Under the pieces are notes generated by a model. It was not told where the DNA came from, searched no databases, and worked only from the letters and a program-made list of their open reading frames with translations. From the NCBI GenBank assembly GCA_964392325.1, contig CAYMPJ010000012.1, positions 1 through 64,000 of the forward strand: a stretch of DNA of 64,000 nucleotides. The letters are read 5' to 3'. The stretch is from CALLPQ01 sp964392325 (lineage in GTDB: Bacteria > Pseudomonadota > Alphaproteobacteria > Caulobacterales > Parvularculaceae). Of this stretch, positions 8,539 to 16,915 are shown piece by piece; position 1 is the first letter of the stretch, and each line of letters starts with the position of its first letter. The position numbers and the translations under genes were made by a program.

Positions 8539-9054
8539 TCAGCGGGATTTCAACCATTCGCGCATTGGCAGTATTGAGGCAATCAGTTCTTGATAAACGG
8601 CTTGTTTGAAAGGGACAACCAGCTCTGCCGCCCTTTCCAATGTTTCCCACCGCCAATCATCAAATTCCTGATTGTCATCCGCGGCAATATCAATTTCATT
8701 ATCCTCACCAGTAAACATCATGATGGCCCATTTTTGTCGCTGACCACGCCATTTTTTACGCTTATATTCTGGTGGAAAATCATAAGCCAACCAGCCTGGG
8801 GTTATGGTCATCAAAGATGCCGAATGCACCCCGGTCTCTTCTTTGAGTTCACGAAAGGCTGCCGTTTCAAAATCCTCCCCCTTGTCGATACCCCCTTGGG
8901 GCATCTGCCAGCGGTAATTATCAACATAGGTTTCCGGATCAACAACATCAAAACCAGTTACGCGGCGGCCAAGCCATATACGACCATCAGGATTAAACAG
9001 CATAATACCCATATTCGGTCGATAATTTTTGAGTAGATCTATAGTCAGTAACAT
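8539..9054 (-). CDS. rppH: RNA pyrophosphohydrolase (Nudix)
   Basis: A 171-residue Nudix hydrolase of the RppH type, which removes pyrophosphate from mRNA 5' ends and triggers decay. The complete Nudix box is present (GGIDKGEDFETAAFRELKEETGV at about residues 54-76), preceded by YRPNMGIMLFN and WQMPQGG, both typical of RppH. GGGGGG lies just before the ATG at 9054. The downstream TusA gene is 12 bp away. Confidence 0.93.
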   Translation of the reverse strand: MLLTIDLLKNYRPNMGIMLFNPDGRIWLGRRVTGFDVVDPETYVDNYRWQMPQGGIDKGEDFETAAFRELKEETGVHSASLMTITPGWLAYDFPPEYKRKKWRGQRQKWAIMMFTGEDNEIDIAADDNQEFDDWRWETLERAAELVVPFKQAVYQELIASILPMREWLKSR

Positions 9055-9125
9055 AAAGCCCCCCTAACGCGCCAAAAACTCCGTAAGAAATATCAAACCC
9101 GGTAAGCGTCGGATATTTTTAAAGA

Positions 9126-10532
9126 TTAGTATTGCTCTTCCACATAAAGAACAGCAGATGCCGGGGCAAGATCAATTTGCGCGTTATAAAGCTCGCCCAA
9201 ATAAGCTACCAAAACATCCAGATTGTCCGGGCTGGCTGCCACTTTGCCCAGAGCAAACCCCTTCTCGCCAGCACGCTCACGTAGCGCCTTGAGGTCGCTA
9301 ATCATTTGCTCCGAGTTCGATGTGGATTTGGCCGAGAAAATCTGGTGTGCAATATCTCGCCCGACAATGCCTTGACTTTGGTCCCGCGTCGCAGCACCGG
9401 TATCGTCAATATACGCAACACCGTGGGCAGACAAATATTCTATTACTGGTGTTATGGAAGCTCCGTGTGAGGAGAATTTTGAGCCCAAATAATTGGTGAC
9501 ACCGAAATATCCTTGAGCACGAGACAATATCCAGTTAAGGCGCTTTAAATTATCCGCCGGGCTTTTCGAGGTTAAAAGCGCCGCAGGGCCCAATTGAGCG
9601 GTGCGGTGAGCGGCATGGCCCTCCATCGGTATTTCAAGTAAAATCTCATGTCCTTTTGCACGCGCTTTTTCAGACCATACGTCAAGGTTTTTTCCGTAAG
9701 GCACAAAGGAAAGGCCTATTTCCGCAGGCAGTTCATCAATAGCACGCTGCGTCAGAGCTTCATTTAAACCCAGCCCTCCAACGATGAAAGAAATTGCTGG
9801 TCTATCATTTTTCTTGGTGAAGCTTTGGGTATAAAATTTAGCAGAAATCTGACCATTTTTCGATATTCTTGGTATCTTTCCGTATGGTGATGGTTTTAGC
9901 ATTTCGAATGCCGGCTCGTTAACGGCTGGCAATATTTTTGAACCAAGAGTTAGTGTTGGTTTTCTCGGTTTTGGAGTATCGACATTGCGGCCATCGATTG
10001 TGATAACCAATTCTCCGGGCGCAGCAATATCTGCAGCCTCAGGCAAATTAGACTGTGGCACTTTGTAAGAACGCGGTCCACTGGCAGATGCTCTCCGGAT
10101 CGCTCTTTCACGGGGACCATCACTTGTCTCATTGCGGGTGGTTACGCGCACACTATCTTCGATATCATCTGAACGCTCATTTTGTCCCTCAACCGGAGCA
10201 AGGCTGGACAGATGAACAATTCGTTTTGACGGATCATTTTGATCAGCTTCTAATGACACTTCTGCATAACGCAGGCTTTTTACGCCGTCAGCGGTTACAT
10301 TCAATGCCTGTGCAGGGGGCTCGAGATGCAAACTTTTTGGCGGCGGGGTAAGTTTTGTGATTTGTTCTTCAACATTGAGCGCAATGCTTCCAATTCTTGG
10401 CTTTCTTACCTGCTCAACAGCAAGCCAGAATGAAGAGGCAATCAGCACAACAGCAAAACCCATCCAGCCCCATACAAGACGGCCTAAAATTGGTCGGCGA
10501 AATTCGATACGACGCACAGCAAATATTCCCAT
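9126..10532 (-). CDS. Divergent polysaccharide deacetylase family protein (YibQ-like)
   Basis: A 468-residue protein with an N-terminal transmembrane helix (about 19-39), a long low-complexity periplasmic linker, and a C-terminal NodB-like fold of the divergent polysaccharide deacetylase family (PAISFIVGGLGL, IGLSFVPYG, EILLEIPMEG, SKFSSHGASITPVIEYL, YIDDTGAA). The family typically sits beside periplasmic carboxypeptidase and EnvC-like genes; those are not adjacent here. The usual DDxG is replaced by VGGLG in the first motif, so catalytic activity is uncertain. RppH lies about 70 bp downstream in the same orientation. Confidence 0.85.
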   Translation of the reverse strand: MGIFAVRRIEFRRPILGRLVWGWMGFAVVLIASSFWLAVEQVRKPRIGSIALNVEEQITKLTPPPKSLHLEPPAQALNVTADGVKSLRYAEVSLEADQNDPSKRIVHLSSLAPVEGQNERSDDIEDSVRVTTRNETSDGPRERAIRRASASGPRSYKVPQSNLPEAADIAAPGELVITIDGRNVDTPKPRKPTLTLGSKILPAVNEPAFEMLKPSPYGKIPRISKNGQISAKFYTQSFTKKNDRPAISFIVGGLGLNEALTQRAIDELPAEIGLSFVPYGKNLDVWSEKARAKGHEILLEIPMEGHAAHRTAQLGPAALLTSKSPADNLKRLNWILSRAQGYFGVTNYLGSKFSSHGASITPVIEYLSAHGVAYIDDTGAATRDQSQGIVGRDIAHQIFSAKSTSNSEQMISDLKALRERAGEKGFALGKVAASPDNLDVLVAYLGELYNAQIDLAPASAVLYVEEQY

Positions 10533-10639
10533 GAAAAGCCCGATTTGAGGGCGACTTATTCAGTAGGCATAATTTACCGGCAATGAGGTTAACATTCTGG
10601 TAATGCACAGTGCGCAAATTACCCAAGAACGCTCAACTT

Positions 10640-11311
10640 TCAGGAAAATGCCGAGATCGCAGCGATACCGCTAACATTTGCGCCGCCCAAACGGCTTGCA
10701 TTTTCATGGTTTATTCCGCCCAGAGCCAAAACTGGTAAACCGGCTTGCCGCGTCATAGCCAAAAAACCAGCACGCCCCAAATGGGGGGCCCCTTGGTGGG
10801 AGCGGGTTGCAAAAACAGGTGATAAAAGCGCTAAATCCGCCCCGAAAAGTGCAGCTTTTTGTAAATCACCCAGCGAGTGACAGGCAACCGTGCGAATGCC
10901 CTTAAAACTCTGCCACAAACCCGGCTTGGCCAACATCCATCCCGGTACATGCAAACCATCAGCATGAACGCGGCTAGCCAGAGCAAAATCTCCCGCGACG
11001 AGAAACAAAACCCCGTGCTGGGCCGCGCGTGTTCTTAGGGTTTTTGCCACAGCAAGGCGCTCGGGGTGGGCGTAGTCACGAAAGATAAAAGCACTCCCCC
11101 GTGGCAGGATCGAAAGCAGGGTTTCCGGGTCATCAACCCTTGTTTGATCGCTCATCACACAAATAGAAAAAGGCGCCCTTCCTGAATGGTCGCCAGAGGA
11201 TTTTCCCATCATCACCAGATTGCGCGCAATTTTAGTGAGGGCGATAACCCGTTCGCGCCTTTTGGCGGTTGCTTCTTTTTGCGATTTGCGGGCACTTATA
11301 GATTTCATCAT
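10640..11311 (-). CDS. Divergent thiamine phosphate synthase-like protein
   Basis: A TIM-barrel protein of the ThiE superfamily, 223 residues. Recognisable family blocks are HADGLHVPG, ADLALLSPVFATRSHQGAP and the C-terminal phosphate-binding LGGINHENASRLGGANVSGIAAISAF. The N-terminal region deviates: the classic HLGQ segment is HVPG and the FRxK pyrophosphate-binding motif reads FRDY. ThiE joins the pyrimidine and thiazole halves of thiamine. The changes make that reaction uncertain; such divergent copies are common in alphaproteobacteria. The first 40 residues are basic and may be partly untranslated; internal Met codons allow a shorter start. Confidence 0.7.
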   Translation of the reverse strand: MMKSISARKSQKEATAKRRERVIALTKIARNLVMMGKSSGDHSGRAPFSICVMSDQTRVDDPETLLSILPRGSAFIFRDYAHPERLAVAKTLRTRAAQHGVLFLVAGDFALASRVHADGLHVPGWMLAKPGLWQSFKGIRTVACHSLGDLQKAALFGADLALLSPVFATRSHQGAPHLGRAGFLAMTRQAGLPVLALGGINHENASRLGGANVSGIAAISAFS

Positions 11312-11397
11312 ACTCTCTTACAGCATATGAAGACGCACCATGCCAGAAATTGAGTTGGAAAACTTACCTGACCCCGTTCTAGAGATAATATTACCTA

Positions 11398-12084
11398 ATG
11401 ACTGAATCCATAAACCCAGCTGCCAATATCGCAACCATCAAGGATGAGATTAAAAAAGCTGCCAAAATTGCACGACGCACACGGCCCCCTGAAATCACAG
11501 CCGTTAGCAAAAAACATAATGCAACGGCGATCCGATCTCTGCTTGAAGCGGGCCACAAAATTTTTGGAGAAAACCGTGTTCAAGAAGCCTATCAAAAATG
11601 GCCGGAACTTTTAGAGCGGTTTAATGATATTGATCTGCGCCTTATTGGCCCGCTACAATCGAACAAAACAAAAGAAGCGGTCGCACTTTTCACCACTATT
11701 GAGACGATTGACCGGGAAAAAATAGCCCGAACGATTGCGCAAGAAATACAAGCGCAGGGCAAATCCCCGGATTTATATATTCAAATTAATACTGGCGAAG
11801 AAGCGCAAAAAGCGGGCATTGCGCCCGATCAAGCTGATGCGTTTATTCATCTGTGCAGAGCTAACTATAATTTAGACATTACAGGATTAATGTGCATCCC
11901 GCCGGTCAACATGGTACCCGCACCACATTTTGCGTTACTCGGCAAAATTGCCCAAAGGAATTCAATCGAAAAGCTTAGTATGGGGATGAGTTCTGATTAT
12001 ATGGACGCCGCAAAACTGGGGGCAGATTATGTGCGCATTGGCACGGCGATATTTGGGGCAAGACCAGAAGAGTTAAATCAATAA
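11398..12084 (+). CDS. YggS/PLPBP family pyridoxal phosphate-binding protein
   Basis: A 228-residue protein of the YggS/PROSC family, which holds PLP and maintains B6 and amino-acid balance without a known reaction. The PLP lysine lies in ITAVSKKH (Lys38), with GENRVQEA, LIGPLQSNK, QINTGEEAQKAGI, LSMGMSSDYMDA and VRIGTAIFG all in family order. It diverges from the ThiE-like gene, with about 86 bp between. It converges with the L,D-transpeptidase gene, leaving 6 bp between stops and no visible terminator. Confidence 0.92.
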   Translation: MTESINPAANIATIKDEIKKAAKIARRTRPPEITAVSKKHNATAIRSLLEAGHKIFGENRVQEAYQKWPELLERFNDIDLRLIGPLQSNKTKEAVALFTTIETIDREKIARTIAQEIQAQGKSPDLYIQINTGEEAQKAGIAPDQADAFIHLCRANYNLDITGLMCIPPVNMVPAPHFALLGKIAQRNSIEKLSMGMSSDYMDAAKLGADYVRIGTAIFGARPEELNQ

Positions 12085-12090
12085 ACGGAT

Positions 12091-12657
12091 TTAAGAAGGA
12101 ATAAGAATTTCCATCACACATCCGGGTTCACACTTGGCGAGCACCTCTAGCATATCGTGATAAGACATAGCGACACATCCTTGTGTTTCGCGATAATCAT
12201 CATGGGCCAAATGAAAAAAGATCGCACTGCCCTTATGGGGAACCGGGGGATCATCATTATGTCCCAAAATGACACAAATATCGTAGACGTGATCCTCTCG
12301 CCACATCTTCTCTGCGCTGGCTGGATAGGGTAATTTTACCGGACGATTATAATTTCGATCTAATGGCTCATCACACCAACCATCATTTGCCTCAATCACG
12401 CGGCATGGTAGGCCCGTTTTTGGCTTGTTGACTCTATCTTTCCGGTACAACACGGTTCTCAGGGGAAAAACACCAGCAGGAGTTGCATCGTCTCCCTCGC
12501 ATTTGTCTTCGACGATTCCAGCTGGGCCTATAGAACAGCGATAAACTGCATCGCAATCACGATTGTCGAGATCATAACCCCTATTATTGGCCCCTGCTAA
12601 TGGTCCGTTTTTTAGGCCAGTGACTATCAATTTGTTGTCTCGAACCAATAAACTCAT
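12091..12657 (-). CDS. L,D-transpeptidase (YkuD) family protein
   Basis: A 188-residue YkuD-domain protein with the catalytic pair His149 (SAIFFHLAH) and Cys161 (TQGCVAM), matching the HX(n)SxGC-type signature although Thr-Gln replaces the usual Ser-His before Gly-Cys. YkuD enzymes cross-link peptidoglycan or attach proteins to it. No signal peptide is evident at the N-terminus (MSLLVRDNKLIVTG), which is odd for a cell-wall enzyme but frequent in this short alphaproteobacterial subgroup. Six bases separate its stop from that of yggS. Confidence 0.85.
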   Translation of the reverse strand: MSLLVRDNKLIVTGLKNGPLAGANNRGYDLDNRDCDAVYRCSIGPAGIVEDKCEGDDATPAGVFPLRTVLYRKDRVNKPKTGLPCRVIEANDGWCDEPLDRNYNRPVKLPYPASAEKMWREDHVYDICVILGHNDDPPVPHKGSAIFFHLAHDDYRETQGCVAMSYHDMLEVLAKCEPGCVMEILIPS

Positions 12658-12869
12658 TGTAAATCAAAGACTTCCCTATAGAGTAGCGATTATTGTGCAA
12701 AAAAGAGTTTCGTGAACTCACGTAATATTTCAACACATTGTGATAATATGTTCATTTTATATCAGTATGCAAACCTATAGATAAAGCCAACGGATCAATC
12801 GCATCAAGTCTTGTCACAAGAACCGCACATATATAGGTAAGCTGGTGAGACTCGGTTAAGGAGGATTAT

Positions 12870-13559
12870 ATGGCTAGGGCCAAAAGAATATTACTCGTCG
12901 ATGATGACGAATTATTGCGCGACACACTCATTGAACAATTCAAAATGAGTGATGAGTTTTCAATAGAAACCGCGCCGAATGGTCAAGATGCCATCGAATG
13001 GGTCAAGAAAGAAGCCCATATTGATTTGATGCTCCTTGATGTTGGATTGCCTGATATGGATGGGCGCGAAGCCTGCCGGATCATGCGCAAAAATGGCTTT
13101 AAATCCCCAATCATTATGTTAACCGGGGCAGATAGTGAGGCCGACACAATCCTTGGACTCGATGCCGGCGCAAATGATTACGTTACAAAACCTTTCAAAT
13201 TTGTGGTCTTGCTTGCCCGTGTACGTGCGCATCTGCGTAGTCATGAGCAAAGCGAAGATGCGGTATTTAAGGTTGGCCCCTATGAGTTCCGTCCAGCTGT
13301 CAAAATGCTGGTGACCGAAGAAGACAAGAAGATCCGCCTGACCGAAAAAGAAACCTCAATCTTGAAATTCTTATACCGTGCCGGTGGCAAGGCCGTTGGA
13401 CGTGATATCCTCTTGGATGAAGTTTGGGGTTATAATTCTGGCGTGACCACCCATACGCTGGAAACTCACGTTTATCGTCTGCGTCAGAAGATTGAGCCTG
13501 AACCCTCAAACGCAACTATCCTGGTAACCGAGAGTGGTGGATATCGTTTGGCCCTTTAA
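12870..13559 (+). CDS. OmpR/PhoB-family response regulator
   Basis: A 229-residue regulator with an N-terminal receiver domain (acid pocket Asp11-13, phospho-acceptor Asp57 in LLDVGLP, Thr85, Lys107) and a C-terminal winged-helix DNA-binding domain (LTEKETSILKFLYRAGG, DEVWGYN, VYRLRQKIE, TESGGYRL). No histidine kinase is next to it, so it is an orphan here. A strong AAGGAGG precedes the ATG by about eight bases. The 212 bp upstream contain small inverted repeats but no clear promoter. Several conserved alphaproteobacterial cell-envelope regulators have this architecture; I cannot assign an ortholog. Confidence 0.92.
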   Translation: MARAKRILLVDDDELLRDTLIEQFKMSDEFSIETAPNGQDAIEWVKKEAHIDLMLLDVGLPDMDGREACRIMRKNGFKSPIIMLTGADSEADTILGLDAGANDYVTKPFKFVVLLARVRAHLRSHEQSEDAVFKVGPYEFRPAVKMLVTEEDKKIRLTEKETSILKFLYRAGGKAVGRDILLDEVWGYNSGVTTHTLETHVYRLRQKIEPEPSNATILVTESGGYRLAL

Positions 13560-13654
13560 CAATTTAAAAGGCACCACTTTCAAATCTGGATTTACAGATA
13601 TTATAGTTTTGCGAAAAAATTGAACTTCAGGACCAACTTCAAGACCCTTGAGGG

Positions 13655-14014
13655 ATGATGACTAAAAACTATACGCTTTATCACAATCCTAAATGCACCA
13701 AGTCGCGTGGAACGCTTGCCTTACTTGCTGAGCGCGGGATTGAACATAAGACGGTTCACTATCTTGAGGATCAACTGACGCGCACAGAACTTGAGGGGCT
13801 ATTTAAGGCCTTGGGTAAACTGCCAAGTGAGGTCATCCGCAAGAAGGAAAATGCCTACAAAGAATTAGACCTTGAAAATGCCAGCGAAGATGAACTCATC
13901 GATGCCATTATAGCGCAACCCATCTTATTGGAGCGCCCCATATTGGTGCTTAACGGTGAAAAAGCAGCCATTGGTCGCCCGCCAGAAGATGTTTTGGTGC
14001 TTCTGGAAAACTAA
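13655..14014 (+). CDS. ArsC/Spx-family arsenate reductase-like protein
   Basis: A 119-residue thioredoxin-fold protein with the ArsC-family active-site segment YHNPKCTKSRGTL (Cys14) and the C-terminal RPILVLNGEKAAIGRPPEDV. It resembles the YfgD-type group annotated as glutaredoxin-dependent arsenate reductase. No arsenite pump or ArsR is nearby, so a dedicated arsenic role is not supported by context. The ATGATG start (13655 or 13658) follows GAGGG. It lies 95 bp after the response regulator gene. Confidence 0.85.
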   Translation: MMTKNYTLYHNPKCTKSRGTLALLAERGIEHKTVHYLEDQLTRTELEGLFKALGKLPSEVIRKKENAYKELDLENASEDELIDAIIAQPILLERPILVLNGEKAAIGRPPEDVLVLLEN

Positions 14015-14158
14015 ACATAAACTTATTGGACTTGATAAGTCGCAGCATTTCACACTGCTCGCGTGATTGAGGACATTTCTAATCTCCCCCAAAGCGGCAT
14101 TGCAAAACAACAATGTTGGTGTAGACTATTTAGCTAACGCTTGATTGGGGATTTTAGC

Positions 14159-16123
14159 ATGACGCATAATAAGTGCTTTTCTTTCATTGTATCTATATTT
14201 GCATTGATTTTTTCTAGCCTGATTAACGCAAATGCGATGCCGCCATTAGAAGTATACGGCAATCTCCCCTCCCTTCGATCAATGGAAATCACTCCCGATG
14301 GCAATCGCATCGGCTACATATCACGCACCGACGAGGGGGAGGCGTTTTTTTTATTCGATCTCGTTGAGAGACAACTCATGACCGGGGTGAGAACAGATAA
14401 GGTTAAAACAAATTATGTGACATTTGCCGGTCCCGATTTTGCTATCCTACACGCATCAAAAACGACCCGTTTGATTGGATATAGAGGAAAGTTTGATTAT
14501 AGCGCTGCTTTTGCTTTTGACTTAAAGACAGAAAAATTAAAACAGCTTTTGAAAGGCACCGAAGAGTTATATCCGGCCCAATCAGGAATCGGTAGAATTG
14601 TTGGCCTTCATCAAGATGGCAATCAAGTTTTTATGCCAGCGTTTTCAGGTTCAACAACGCCGGTATACAGCCTATTCCGGGTCAATTTAAAATCCGGAAA
14701 GGGCAGACTTCATAAGCGCGGTAATAAGCATACAGATGATTGGTTTGTTGCCCGCGACGGGACGGTTCTGGCTCGTGTCGATTACAATGATGATAGAAAT
14801 ATATATACCATTCATGCCGGACGAGATGGTAAATTAAAAGAAATCTATAAAAAGACAGATGCCAAAATCCCGCCTTTTACTGTGGTTGGGGTCAAACCCG
14901 ATCACTCCGCTTTAATTATTTTTGCAAGTAGCTCAAAGTCAAATTCAGGTATTATTGTCGAACTTTCTATGGACGGGAAATTTTCCGAACCTATTTTTTT
15001 CCGCGAAGACTCAGATGCATCGCCGCTTATCACCCAAAATCGTGAGGTCATTGGCGTGCAGTTTTCTGGGTTACGGCCTAGCTATGAATTTTTTGATAAA
15101 TCACTCATGGCATCCATGAATGAACTTCAGGCTTTGTTTGGTTCTGCTTCTATTAGACTCACCAGTTGGTCGGATGATATGAGCAAAATACTTGTCGATG
15201 CGTCTGGCGGAACAGTATCCCCCAGCAATTATTTCTTCGACCGCAATTCGAACAAGATTATTAAATTGCCATCTACCTATAGTGGTCTTAACGACTCAGA
15301 TATGGCTGAAGTGCTCACTATTAAGTATAAAGCACGCGATGGTAAACGCATTCCCTCTATTTTAACGCGCCCGCCGGGATGGAACCCTGAACAAAAATAC
15401 CCAACGATCATTATGCCTCATGGCGGGCCTGAATCCTATGATGCTGTTGGCTTCGACTGGATGGCACAGTTTTTCGCCAGTCGTGGCTATCTTGTCTTGC
15501 AACCAAATTTCAGAGGCTCTGACGGATTTGGAAATGACTATCTCTTGGAAGGAAGAGGACAATGGGGGCGCGGCGTCATGCAACATGATGTCACCGATGG
15601 TTTAATGGCCCTCATCAGAGCTGGTTGGAGTGACCCGGAAAGAGCTTGCATCATTGGCTGGAGTTATGGTGGTTACTCAGCTCTTGCAGGCGGTGCCTTT
15701 ACGCCGGACCTATATTCCTGCGTTGGTGCAATTGCTCCCGTTAGTCATCTTCCAAGGATGCTTATTGATGAAAAACGGGATCATGGGAAAAACAGTTGGG
15801 TTGTGACTTATTGGTCCCGCCTGATTGGCGATCCAAAATCAGAGCAGGAAAAGCTGCGACATATCTCGCCCGCACTTCATGCTGATAAATTTCAAGCCCC
15901 TGTCTTGTTAATTCATGGCCAGGACGACTTGGTGGTCCCTATTACCCAAAGTGTGATTATGGATAGAGCACTGAAAAAAGCGGGTAAAGATGTAGAATTT
16001 GTCCGCATCAAAGGTGAAGATCATAACCTCTCCGGGAGTGAAAACCGGGTGACGAGCTTGCGGGCACTCGAGGCATTTGTCCTAAAGTCAATTGGCCCAG
16101 GAATATCGCCAAACGATCAATAA
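14159..16123 (+). CDS. Exported S9-family prolyl oligopeptidase-like peptidase
   Basis: A 654-residue protein with a signal peptide (CFSFIVSIFALIFSSLINANA), an N-terminal beta-propeller region and a C-terminal alpha/beta-hydrolase domain. The catalytic triad is visible: Ser502 in GWSYGGYSA, an Asp at 589/590 in HGQDDLVVP and His622 in GEDHNLSG. These resemble acylaminoacyl/dipeptidyl peptidases that degrade oligopeptides in the periplasm. The ATG at 14159 has GGGG eight bases upstream; an in-frame TTG at 14141 would add six residues and has no good ribosome site. Confidence 0.92.
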   Translation: MTHNKCFSFIVSIFALIFSSLINANAMPPLEVYGNLPSLRSMEITPDGNRIGYISRTDEGEAFFLFDLVERQLMTGVRTDKVKTNYVTFAGPDFAILHASKTTRLIGYRGKFDYSAAFAFDLKTEKLKQLLKGTEELYPAQSGIGRIVGLHQDGNQVFMPAFSGSTTPVYSLFRVNLKSGKGRLHKRGNKHTDDWFVARDGTVLARVDYNDDRNIYTIHAGRDGKLKEIYKKTDAKIPPFTVVGVKPDHSALIIFASSSKSNSGIIVELSMDGKFSEPIFFREDSDASPLITQNREVIGVQFSGLRPSYEFFDKSLMASMNELQALFGSASIRLTSWSDDMSKILVDASGGTVSPSNYFFDRNSNKIIKLPSTYSGLNDSDMAEVLTIKYKARDGKRIPSILTRPPGWNPEQKYPTIIMPHGGPESYDAVGFDWMAQFFASRGYLVLQPNFRGSDGFGNDYLLEGRGQWGRGVMQHDVTDGLMALIRAGWSDPERACIIGWSYGGYSALAGGAFTPDLYSCVGAIAPVSHLPRMLIDEKRDHGKNSWVVTYWSRLIGDPKSEQEKLRHISPALHADKFQAPVLLIHGQDDLVVPITQSVIMDRALKKAGKDVEFVRIKGEDHNLSGSENRVTSLRALEAFVLKSIGPGISPNDQ

Positions 16124-16144
16124 AGCACGTATAATGAGAATTTT

Positions 16145-16166
16145 AACACTTTAAAGGTGTTTTTTT
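16145..16166 (+). terminator. Candidate terminator after the S9 peptidase
   Basis: A short hairpin (AACAC at 16145-16149 with GTGTT at 16157-16161, extendable through a wobble pair) runs into a T tract reaching 16166, 20 bp past the peptidase stop. The stem is weak, so confidence is moderate. Confidence 0.45.
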
Positions 16167-16223
16167 ACGCTTTTTAAATATTTTTGCCCAATATTAGTTG
16201 TGATTTAATGAGATGGACGCCCA

Positions 16224-16252
16224 CACCCTCATTATTTCACACCGGGAGGGTG
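16224..16252 (+). promoter_or_regulatory. Hairpin masking the PilZ gene ribosome site
   Basis: CACCCTC (16224-16230) is exactly complementary to GAGGGTG (16246-16252), with a 15-nt loop. The right arm contains most of the Shine-Dalgarno sequence GGGAGGG (16244-16250), which lies six bases before the ATG at 16257. If formed in the mRNA this would restrict translation of the tandem-PilZ gene. The fold is read by eye, with no calculated stability. Confidence 0.4.
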
Positions 16253-16256
16253 AGAT

Positions 16257-16901
16257 ATGACCACAAAATCCAATTGGCTCAAAGATATAGACTTAGGAAA
16301 AACTACGCCGTTAAAAGAACGACGGGGGAAAGATCGACGTAAACATGAGCGCCGGTATCTGTCTGTACCCGTTGTAATGCTTGACAAAAATAATAATGAA
16401 CAAACCGGACAACTTGTCGACATAGGCGCTGGCGGGATGAGAATTGCCACAAAAAGGATTCCCGATCTTCAAGATAGAGTAATTTGCTATGTCGACCATT
16501 TAGGGCGCTTTGAAGGGGAGATAATCCGCTTGGAGCACGGACATTTTGCATTAAAAATGTTGCTGAGCGAAGCTAAAGCAGAACGTCTGGATTTATCCCT
16601 GACAAAATTCTTCGATACACGTCACAAAGATGCACCCGTCTCCGATCGGAGATTAAACTCACGAGAAAGAAGGCAAAGTCCGCGCTGCGCTTCGAATGGC
16701 GGTGAAATTCTGGAAGCGTTTAATCAAAAGCAACAACCTTTCCAATGTCAGGTATCGAACATTTCTCTACAAGGCATAGAAATAGAGACCAAAGCACATC
16801 TAAACGTTGGCGAGAGCGTAACCGTTGGGATGTTTAATGGGTATGTAATCCGCATTACAAATACCGGCTATGTGATTGCCAGATATTTGGAAAAAAGCTG
16901 A
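16257..16901 (+). CDS. Tandem PilZ-domain protein
   Basis: A 214-residue protein with two PilZ-like halves. The first has an Arg-rich entry (RRGKDRRKHERRYLSVPV) and DIGAGGM; the second repeats the pattern (SRERRQSPRCAS, then NISLQGIEI). PilZ domains bind cyclic di-GMP through RxxxR and (D/N)xSxxG motifs. The second half keeps NxSxxG, while the first has Gly in place of Ser, so the halves may differ in ligand binding. No membrane segment or enzyme domain is attached. A hairpin overlaps its strong ribosome site. Its stop lies 14 bp from that of the convergent aminotransferase gene. Confidence 0.85.
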   Translation: MTTKSNWLKDIDLGKTTPLKERRGKDRRKHERRYLSVPVVMLDKNNNEQTGQLVDIGAGGMRIATKRIPDLQDRVICYVDHLGRFEGEIIRLEHGHFALKMLLSEAKAERLDLSLTKFFDTRHKDAPVSDRRLNSRERRQSPRCASNGGEILEAFNQKQQPFQCQVSNISLQGIEIETKAHLNVGESVTVGMFNGYVIRITNTGYVIARYLEKS

Positions 16902-16915
16902 GTAACTCAACCATC

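Noticed and set aside
12705..12719. GAGTT/AACTC hairpin followed on the minus strand by a T tract
   Set aside because: The stem has only five pairs and it lies upstream of the minus-strand L,D-transpeptidase gene; an attenuator is conceivable but the support is too weak.
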